DNA from: an uncultured Treponema sp.
Lineage (GTDB): Bacteria; Spirochaetota; Spirochaetia; Treponematales; Treponemataceae
DNA: 6,578 nucleotides
NCBI GenBank assembly: GCA_905373565.1
Contig: CAJPTT010000139.1
Coordinates: 1 to 6,578 of the forward strand
Direction: 5' to 3'
Shown here: positions 1-4,485 of the stretch, piece by piece
Position numbering within the stretch: position 1 is the stretch's first letter
How the letters are laid out: every line of letters begins with the position of its first letter
Made by a program: the position numbers and the translations under genes
The notes under the pieces: model-generated
Seen by the model: the letters and a program-made list of their open reading frames with translations, nothing else
Told to the model about the DNA's origin: nothing
The model's database searches: none

Positions 1-349
1 CCTTAAACGTTAGGGTGTTTTTTACAGTTTTCCGTTTTAAATCCTTTTTAGAATATGTTTTGCACGTCCATTCGGTTTCGGAAACTTTTGTCCATTGCAT
101 GTTTGTATATGATGCGCTCATTGCCTGAGAATAGCTGATCAACTTTTCTTGATTGTAAACGACACAGATATCATAATAGTTATTATCAAAATGAAGCTTA
201 CCGGAGTACGAGCCGTAAAATTTCTTTATCGCTTCAGCATCAGTTACCGTCGACGCGGTATATTCGATTTTTATATGTACCGTATATATTTTTTTCAAGA
301 AGAAGTAGCAGCAATTAACTAAGAGGTAATTTTTAACTAAGAATTGCAT
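1..349 (-). CDS. Unrecognised protein, N-terminal part only, runs off the window
   Basis: The minus strand is open from a stop at about 401-403 to the left window edge. The first ATG is at 349-347; reading from it gives about 116 residues with no stop, so the gene is cut by the window and not broken. I do not recognise the protein. After about residue 18 it is rich in Lys, Tyr, Thr and Ser (segments such as KKIYTVHIKIEYTAS, FYGSYSGKLHFDNNYYD and VVYNQEKLISYSQA), suggesting a small soluble, perhaps beta-rich, protein. There is no signal peptide. The start is doubtful: neither ATG 349 nor the in-frame TTG at 298 has a ribosome site. The first 13 codons after ATG 349 are made of the short repeat at 311-347, and TTG 298 would give a more natural beginning (MKKIYTVHIKIEY). 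I report the longest form but think 298 is equally likely. Its 5' end abuts mobile-element debris. Confidence 0.5.
   Translation of the reverse strand, partial: MQFLVKNYLLVNCCYFFLKKIYTVHIKIEYTASTVTDAEAIKKFYGSYSGKLHFDNNYYDICVVYNQEKLISYSQAMSASYTNMQWTKVSETEWTCKTYSKKDLKRKTVKNTLTFK
311..347. repeat. Short repeat: 10-bp direct pair inside 6-bp inverted ends
   Basis: TTAACTAAGA occurs twice, at 315-324 and 333-342, 18 bp apart. The block is bounded by GCAATT (311-316) and AATTGC (342-347), which are inverted copies. The block lies immediately upstream of the Rpn remnant and overlaps the proposed start of the minus-strand gene. It may be the worn end of a small non-autonomous element, but no target-site duplication or second end could be matched within the window. 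Confidence 0.45.
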
Positions 350-481
350 GATGGATGGCAAGGGGGTAAACTTGAGGGTAAACTTGAAACAGCCCGAAAC
401 TTACTTACCATGGGATTATCTATTGAAGATATTGCAAAGGCTACAGGCTTAACCGTACAAGAAGTAAAAGCGATTAAATAA
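341..481 (+). pseudogene. C-terminal remnant of an Rpn/PD-(D/E)XK nuclease-transposase family gene
   Basis: The plus strand after the in-frame stop at 338-340 encodes 46 codons ending at TAA 479-481. The tail reads GKLETARNLLTMGLSIEDI followed by AKATGLTVQEVKAIK. This is the characteristic end of Rpn-family (recombination-promoting nuclease, transposase_31-like) proteins: a charged Gly-Lys-Glu linker followed by a small helical domain with the pattern GLSIEDIAKATGLT. Full-length members are usually about 250-300 residues with a PD-(D/E)XK nuclease core. None of the core is present upstream, where the DNA is short repeats and an unrelated antisense frame, so this is a scrap and not a gene. The only internal ATG (410-412) would give a 23-residue peptide. 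Recognition is from memory of the family; a profile search would settle it. Confidence 0.65.
364..387 (+). repeat. Perfect 12-bp tandem duplication in the Rpn linker
   Basis: GGGTAAACTTGA is repeated exactly, head to tail, at 364-375 and 376-387. In the reading frame of the Rpn remnant it encodes a doubled Gly-Lys-Leu-Glu unit. The linker of this family is normally made of such charged repeats, so the exact copy suggests recent slippage or duplication. Confidence 0.85.
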
Positions 482-577
482 TTGATAACGGGGAACTGGG
501 GAATTTAATTAACCATTACAAATTATCCATATGATTACACATTACCACTAAAAACCAACCCTCTATCCCACTAATAC
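482..577. other. AT-rich non-coding gap with degenerate ATTA heptads
   Basis: No plausible gene lies between the Rpn remnant and the fur-like promoter. GGGGAA occurs at 490-495 and 498-503. From 508 there is a 7-bp rhythm beginning with ATTA: 508-514, 515-521 and 522-528, a 5-bp interruption, then 534-540 and 541-547. The open frame of 60 codons on the minus strand crossing this region (698-516) is antisense to the regulator's promoter and start and has no coding character. Together with the repeats upstream this reads as eroded mobile or repetitive DNA. Confidence 0.5.
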
Positions 578-605
578 TTGACAAGTTTCTAGAACTTTGA
601 ATTAT
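578..605 (+). promoter_or_regulatory. Probable promoter of the Fur-family gene
   Basis: A perfect -35 hexamer TTGACA lies at 578-583. A modest -10 candidate, AATTAT, lies at 600-605 with 16 bp between; TATTGT at 603-608 with a 19-bp gap is the alternative. Transcription would start near 612, leaving a leader of about 34 nt before the ATG at 646. The spacer is almost completely filled by the dyad at 582-599. Confidence 0.55.
582..599. promoter_or_regulatory. 18-bp dyad, candidate autoregulatory operator
   Basis: CAAGTTTCTAGAACTTTG reads CAA-NN-TTCTAGAA-NN-TTG: an 8-bp perfect palindromic core with outer half-site triplets, 14 of 18 positions symmetric. It overlaps the last two bases of the -35 hexamer and fills the spacer of the regulator's own promoter, where a dimeric repressor would block RNA polymerase. 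Fur-family proteins bind AT-rich dyads of about this size and often repress themselves, so autoregulation is the natural reading. The sequence is not a textbook Fur or PerR box. Confidence 0.5.
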
Positions 606-645
606 TGTATGTAACCGAACGGGACATGTGTAGGGCGCAAAAAGT

Positions 646-1137
646 ATGGAAAATCCGTTTATTACAAAGAAGCTGCGCAAAACAAAAGCGCGGAACATGA
701 TTATTAGTATTCTATCTCACGATAAAGATAAGGCTTTTTCCGCAGAAGAACTGCACGAAGCGTGCGGAGCCGAGTTGCAAATCGACTTATCGACGGTATA
801 TCGCACCATGCACACGCTTGCCGAATCCGGTTTTATAACAAAAAGCGTACATCCCGACGGAAAGGCTTATTTTCAGCTTGCCTCTCAGCAGGGGGCGGAA
901 CATCATCACCGCATTGTATGCAGCAGGTGCAAGGCTTCGGCTGATATTGCCGTTTGCCCGCTTCACGATTTGGAAGGGCAAATATTCTCGGAAACGGGTT
1001 TTACGATGACCTCGCACAGCATAGAACTTACCGGCCTTTGTCCTGTCTGCAAGGCCGAAGAAGAAGCGCAGGCTTCGCAAACGGAGATTGCAAAACAGCG
1101 CTCAATTCGCAAAAACGGCATTCTTGGGCATTTCTAA
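646..1137 (+). CDS. Fur/PerR-family metal-responsive transcription regulator
   Basis: A 163-residue cytoplasmic DNA-binding protein of usual Fur-family length plus a short basic tail. The N-terminal winged helix spans about residues 8-78, with the recognition segment DLSTVYRTMHTLAESGFI at 47-64 (the family's STVYR motif). The dimerisation/metal domain follows: HHH 86-88, zinc pair C92-x-x-C95, a CPLH segment (104-107), SHSIEL with H124, and a second pair C132-x-x-C135. The four cysteines should hold structural zinc. By eye, several regulatory-site ligands differ from Fur/PerR: A30 where a His is expected, Q77 where an acidic residue is expected, and R89 where the His three residues before the first CxxC is expected. 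H86, H88 and H124 remain. I therefore do not choose between Fur, PerR and Zur. ATG 646 is the first possible start: an in-frame TAG lies 15 bases upstream. The ribosome site is weak (AGGG at 632-635). No terminator is visible; the gene ends 3 bp from a convergent gene. Confidence 0.93.
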   Translation: MENPFITKKLRKTKARNMIISILSHDKDKAFSAEELHEACGAELQIDLSTVYRTMHTLAESGFITKSVHPDGKAYFQLASQQGAEHHHRIVCSRCKASADIAVCPLHDLEGQIFSETGFTMTSHSIELTGLCPVCKAEEEAQASQTEIAKQRSIRKNGILGHF

Positions 1138-1140
1138 AAA

Positions 1141-3528
1141 TTAAATCAATTTATTCTTTTGTGCTGCGGCATAGAGTTTTGCATTCCACACATTGCGGAA
1201 AATAAATTTATCCCGCACACTGTTTTCCGTCATCGTCTCCATACGATTTTGCAGCGCTTTAAACGAACGGCTTAAATAACCGTTTGCAGTATCGGAGGTA
1301 TTACCTTCCTTACGCAGAACCGCATCATAGCAAAGATATGAATACATGGAAGCATGCATATCATGGTAACGAAGCGATTCCCGTGCAGCTTCTTCAAGCT
1401 GCCGAATATAGGTTTGGGCATCGTCTTCCAACGATCCGAAGGCAAGCCGGAAACGGTAATAACTGTCCATAGCGGTGTAAAATACGTGTATTGCAGGCTT
1501 GCCGTATAAACGTCCCCACACCAATTCTTCCGCAAGGGCAAAACCGCTTTGGTACGGTTCAAGCACGGCGGTAAATGCTTTGGGCATAACCTGTATCCGT
1601 ACACGTTCGTCGTGAAGGATAGGGGCAAGCAAAAATGATTCAATTAAAAACAAAAGCGCATCAGGCGCTTTATCGAGGTTTGCAATAAGAATCGACTGCG
1701 CTTTACTTATTTGTCCTTTTTGGGATAATGCCCTCGCATACCAAATTTTACAAAGAGGCACCCATTCTTGAAAATGAGTCGAAGCCGCCTTTTCCGCTTC
1801 TTGAAATAAAAGTTCCGCTTTGCCGTAATCGCCTAATTGCAATGAAACCCGCCCCTGCATAAAAAGGCACGGTATCTTTTTCGGCGGATCAAAATAATCT
1901 ACCGTTGCCTGTAATAAGTCGGTTAAACAATTTGATGCAGCATGTAAATTATTCTGTAAAAAATAACCGATGCTCAGGTTAAGCAATGCTTCGCAGATAA
2001 AACTGCTGTCTTTAAGAGTTTCGGCAATATCAAGCGCATATTGAAAATACGTTACGGCGTCTTCTATTTTATTTTGCGATAGGTGCAAGAAAGCAACGCA
2101 AGAAAGTGCGCGGTATTCGCCGGCAGGAAACGCATGCGCTTGGACGGAACTGACGGCCTTTTTTACTGCATACACCGCTTCGCTACTATTCTTTTGTGTG
2201 CTGATTTTTAATGCCTTTTGATAATTCTCGAGTGCTCCGAAAAAAATCGCAGACCGAAAGGTGTTGATATCGATTTGAAGAATTTCTTTATCGGAATATT
2301 TATGGAAAAAATAGTGCAGCATAAATTGATCTTCCGGATCACATTGCAGTGCCGAAAAAATATCTTTCAGGTTCTCATCGGGGCATAACATACCCTTTTT
2401 ATATTTATCCCGGAGGAAATTCGCTATATACGTTTTTACCTGATCTTTTTCGATTCCGAGCCGCCGTTCCAACTGCCCCACAGCGCATTTGCTTGCCGAA
2501 TATATATCGGTTTTTACTTCGATAATACCGGCAGCATACAGCCATTCATATAAACTCGTGATAAACGGACTATTTTTATGCAATGAAAGAAAAAACTCCG
2601 GCATTTCATCTTCAAATATAAACAAGGACGCGTATACCGTAAGATATGCAAGCCATAAAAAATCAGCCGACAAGCCGTCAAGATTCATCGATTTTTCCGG
2701 CATAAGCTCGATATGGGCGGTAATGGGAAGCATCATACGCAACCATTTCGCCTCCTCCGTTTTCTTTTCGGTATGCACAATTGTCAATTCGCCGATATGA
2801 TAGCTTGTTGTAAATACACAAAAATAGAGTTTTGTATATAACAAGAATGCATCGATAAAATAATCGGGATAGTCGGAGCAAAATCGATTCCGGCGGAAAT
2901 AATACTGCACGTATTTTACTTCGTCGTATTGTGTTTTTTCGTCTTTCGAAAGCCCTGCCGCTATTGCTTGGTCGGTCAGCGGGTGTAACAGCATAAAATG
3001 ATATAGCGCATGTATCCACGTAACAGCATCGGGCAGATAGATGCTGTACGGCTGTTTCTCCGTTTGGGATGTAACCGTTTTCGGTATAAGAAAATCAGCG
3101 CAATAATAGAGCTTGATGCCGGCTGCATATTCAAAACGGATATAGGAGTGCAAAAGCCGTTTCGCTTGCGGAGAGGCAAAAAAACTACGACTCGGTACCG
3201 GCTGCATTTTATACGCGGTAAAGTGATCCGTAATAAAATCTTCCGAGTCGGTATCTTCGCAGCAGTCAATAATGATCCGATAGTCTACCAGCCGTCTTTT
3301 ATATACGCGCAGTAAATCGGCTAAGTTTTGTAAAAACAAATAAGCGGAAAACATCGGAGCGATTTCGGTACTGCTAAAGCAATAAATTGAAGCGCACGAA
3401 ATCTTAAATGAAGACGCTCCGTTTGCTTCGGCCGATTCCGTTACAGCATCGAATAATTTTTGTATTTCAAACGGAGCAATTCGCAAGAGCTGCCGTTCAT
3501 AAGGAATTTCAAAATAGATACAGAGCAT
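1141..3528 (-). CDS. Large TPR-repeat protein of unknown function
   Basis: This encodes 795 residues without a signal peptide or convincing membrane helix, so it is probably cytoplasmic. The clear part is a helical-repeat region with TPR-like units at about residues 472-505, 511-544, 553-583 and 592-620. They carry typical patterns (AFLHLSQNKIEDAVTYFQYA; LQLGDYGKAELLFQEAEKA). The C-terminus (about 760-795) ends in FIFRNVWNAKLYAAAQKNKLI-like sequence, the sort of tail seen after TPR arrays in large bacterial regulators. Residues 1-150 alternate strand- and helix-like segments and faintly recall a degenerate nucleotide-cyclase-type fold; no catalytic residues can be defended. Residues about 320-380 (YEWLYAAGIIEV, then LERRLGIEKDQVKTYI) could be a winged helix. 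No P-loop is visible, so it is not an obvious STAND ATPase. The start is supported by GAGG (3537-3534), 5 nt before the ATG. It converges on the Fur-family gene and diverges from lspA. It is probably a scaffold or regulator; the function is unknown. Confidence 0.85.
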   Translation of the reverse strand: MLCIYFEIPYERQLLRIAPFEIQKLFDAVTESAEANGASSFKISCASIYCFSSTEIAPMFSAYLFLQNLADLLRVYKRRLVDYRIIIDCCEDTDSEDFITDHFTAYKMQPVPSRSFFASPQAKRLLHSYIRFEYAAGIKLYYCADFLIPKTVTSQTEKQPYSIYLPDAVTWIHALYHFMLLHPLTDQAIAAGLSKDEKTQYDEVKYVQYYFRRNRFCSDYPDYFIDAFLLYTKLYFCVFTTSYHIGELTIVHTEKKTEEAKWLRMMLPITAHIELMPEKSMNLDGLSADFLWLAYLTVYASLFIFEDEMPEFFLSLHKNSPFITSLYEWLYAAGIIEVKTDIYSASKCAVGQLERRLGIEKDQVKTYIANFLRDKYKKGMLCPDENLKDIFSALQCDPEDQFMLHYFFHKYSDKEILQIDINTFRSAIFFGALENYQKALKISTQKNSSEAVYAVKKAVSSVQAHAFPAGEYRALSCVAFLHLSQNKIEDAVTYFQYALDIAETLKDSSFICEALLNLSIGYFLQNNLHAASNCLTDLLQATVDYFDPPKKIPCLFMQGRVSLQLGDYGKAELLFQEAEKAASTHFQEWVPLCKIWYARALSQKGQISKAQSILIANLDKAPDALLFLIESFLLAPILHDERVRIQVMPKAFTAVLEPYQSGFALAEELVWGRLYGKPAIHVFYTAMDSYYRFRLAFGSLEDDAQTYIRQLEEAARESLRYHDMHASMYSYLCYDAVLRKEGNTSDTANGYLSRSFKALQNRMETMTENSVRDKFIFRNVWNAKLYAAAQKNKLI

Positions 3529-3639
3529 AACAACCTCGTTCCCACACTATATATCGGTTCTTTTTTCCGATCCGATAAATTAAGGTAACATTATGCGACG
3601 ATGTAAAAAACAATCTGATGCTGTTGCCTTTAGACTTTG
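3529..3639. other. Divergent intergenic region with a TATCGG/CCGATA inverted repeat
   Basis: This stretch separates the TPR gene from the lspA promoter. TATCGG at 3552-3557 is mirrored by CCGATA at 3572-3577, with a T-rich 14-bp centre and an extra CCGAT copy at 3567-3571. The arms lie 24-49 bp upstream of the TPR start, overlapping AT-rich sequence (ATATATAG on the minus strand) that could serve as its -10, so the repeat may be an operator. No convincing -35 could be fixed for the minus-strand promoter. Confidence 0.35.
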
Positions 3640-3668
3640 TAGACCTTTCGGAAAAATTTTACTATACT
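3640..3668 (+). promoter_or_regulatory. lspA promoter, positioned for a leaderless transcript
   Basis: The -35 is TAGACC (3640-3645), then a 17-bp spacer, then -10 TATACT (3663-3668, five of six consensus bases). Only six bases (3669-3674) separate the -10 from ATG 3675, so a start site 7 nt after the -10 would be the A of the ATG. No purine-rich ribosome site lies at the right distance. The promoter sits inside the 19-codon extension that an upstream ATG at 3618 would add, which argues against that longer start. Confidence 0.6.
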
Positions 3669-3674
3669 GTACGG

Positions 3675-4217
3675 ATGAATATAAAAAATAAACGAGATTA
3701 CTTTTTACCGCTTATGCTAACCGTTGCGGTTATCGCACTTGACCAACTAACCAAGTGGCTGATTATTATATTGATTGAACCGTGGTCTGTCGGCGCATCC
3801 TTTTTCGGCGACCTTTTACGAATTGTCTGCGTTTACAATACCGGCGCGGCCTTTAGTTTAGGAAGCGGACTTTCTTCCGTTCTGCGCTTTATCGTTATGG
3901 CCTGTATCCCCGCCTGTTTTATTGCGGGCATCTGTGTGTTCTATTTTAAGTCGGAATTTACACAACTGCAGCGCTGGTTTTTAGGCGGTATTATCGGCGG
4001 CGGAATAAGCAACTTACTCGACCGTTTTTTTAGAACGGAAGGAGTTGTTGACTTTATCGACGTTAAATTTTTCGGCCTTTTCGGTTTAGAACGATGGCCT
4101 ACCTTTAACATCGCAGACGCCGCTATTGTGATTTGTGCAATCGGGCTTTTTGTTACCATGTTACTGCAGGAATGGAGCGGTAGACGAAAAAACCGTGATA
4201 TGGCACGGGAGAACTAA
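3675..4217 (+). CDS. lspA: Signal peptidase II (prolipoprotein signal peptidase)
   Basis: An inner-membrane aspartyl protease that removes the signal peptide from lipid-modified prolipoproteins, before the conserved cysteine. From ATG 3675 it is 180 residues, normal for the family. Hallmarks in order: D23 in ALDQLTKWL, N55-TGAAF at 55-60, SNLLDRFFR with catalytic D116, VVDFIDVKF at 124-132, and FNIADAAIV with catalytic D148. Four hydrophobic segments lie near residues 10-33, 67-91, 102-112 and 146-164, and the tail is basic. An ATG at 3618 would lengthen the N-terminus by 19 residues, but the promoter lies within that stretch and family members begin just before the first membrane helix. The first coding bases, ATGAATATAAA, match the start of trxB in this window. 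The stop codon abuts the next gene, making a two-gene unit. Spirochaetes are rich in lipoproteins, so this enzyme is expected to be important here. Confidence 0.96.
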   Translation: MNIKNKRDYFLPLMLTVAVIALDQLTKWLIIILIEPWSVGASFFGDLLRIVCVYNTGAAFSLGSGLSSVLRFIVMACIPACFIAGICVFYFKSEFTQLQRWFLGGIIGGGISNLLDRFFRTEGVVDFIDVKFFGLFGLERWPTFNIADAAIVICAIGLFVTMLLQEWSGRRKNRDMAREN

Positions 4218-4451
4218 ATGCATAGCATTATTCTTTTCCTCATTATCGGAATAGTGGTAAGCCTCATTCTTATCGTCGGCTGCAGCGCCGTATGTGCCGG
4301 AATCATTATTTTGGCGGCAAAACTGATCAATACACGCATCTTAGCTGTGTTGCCGTTTTCGTTTATTGCCGGAATAGTGGTGTCGTTTTTCTTTTACGGT
4401 AAGATTATGAAGAAACTAATGAATAAGTACGGGCCGAATAAACGAAAATAA
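4218..4451 (+). CDS. Small two-helix membrane protein, coupled to lspA
   Basis: A 77-residue hydrophobic protein that I do not recognise. A long hydrophobic stretch (about residues 3-34) and a second one (about 41-61) are separated by KLINTR, and the C-terminus is strongly basic (KIMKKLMNKYGPNKRK, 62-77), placing both ends probably in the cytoplasm. The segments share a GIVVS motif (residues 11-15 and 52-56) encoded by an identical 11-bp stretch, GGAATAGTGGT, at 4248-4258 and 4371-4381, which hints at an old internal duplication. The ATG follows the lspA stop with no gap, and GGGAG (4207-4211, inside lspA) stands 6 nt before it, so translation is coupled. Cys22 in IVGC is not a convincing lipobox because the N-terminus has no basic residue. 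Role unknown; co-expression with LspA is the only clue. Confidence 0.75.
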   Translation: MHSIILFLIIGIVVSLILIVGCSAVCAGIIILAAKLINTRILAVLPFSFIAGIVVSFFFYGKIMKKLMNKYGPNKRK

Positions 4452-4485
4452 GCTTTTAAAACGGGGCGCTTGTATTGATGCTCGT

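Noticed and set aside
300..580. CRISPR array or attachment site in the repeat-bearing patch
   Set aside because: The repeats are too short, irregular and few for CRISPR. No integrase or tRNA-derived attachment sequence accompanies them.
787..1205. Overlapping frames on both strands across the Fur-family gene
   Set aside because: They are shadows of a well-supported gene and have no motifs or ribosome sites.
1190..1220. GCGG...CCGC around ATAAATTTAT as a terminator
   Set aside because: It lies within the 3' coding part of the TPR gene, has an AT palindromic centre and no T run in the right place.
2489..3315. Frames of about 97-113 codons within the TPR gene region
   Set aside because: Alternative-frame shadows of the 795-residue gene, with composition of antisense or shifted reading and no recognisable protein.
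3618..3674. Extended N-terminus for LspA from ATG 3618
   Set aside because: The lspA promoter lies inside this stretch, there is no ribosome site before 3618, and the extra 19 residues do not fit the family's N-terminus.
4201..4215. TGGCACGGGAGAACT as a sigma-54 promoter
   Set aside because: The -24 half is present, but the GC/TTGC -12 element is missing at the required spacing, and the site is inside lspA.
4218..4290. The 77-residue protein as a lipoprotein with a lipobox at Cys22
   Set aside because: The N-terminus lacks basic residues and IVGC fits the lipobox poorly; the hydrophobic stretch continues past the cysteine as a membrane helix.
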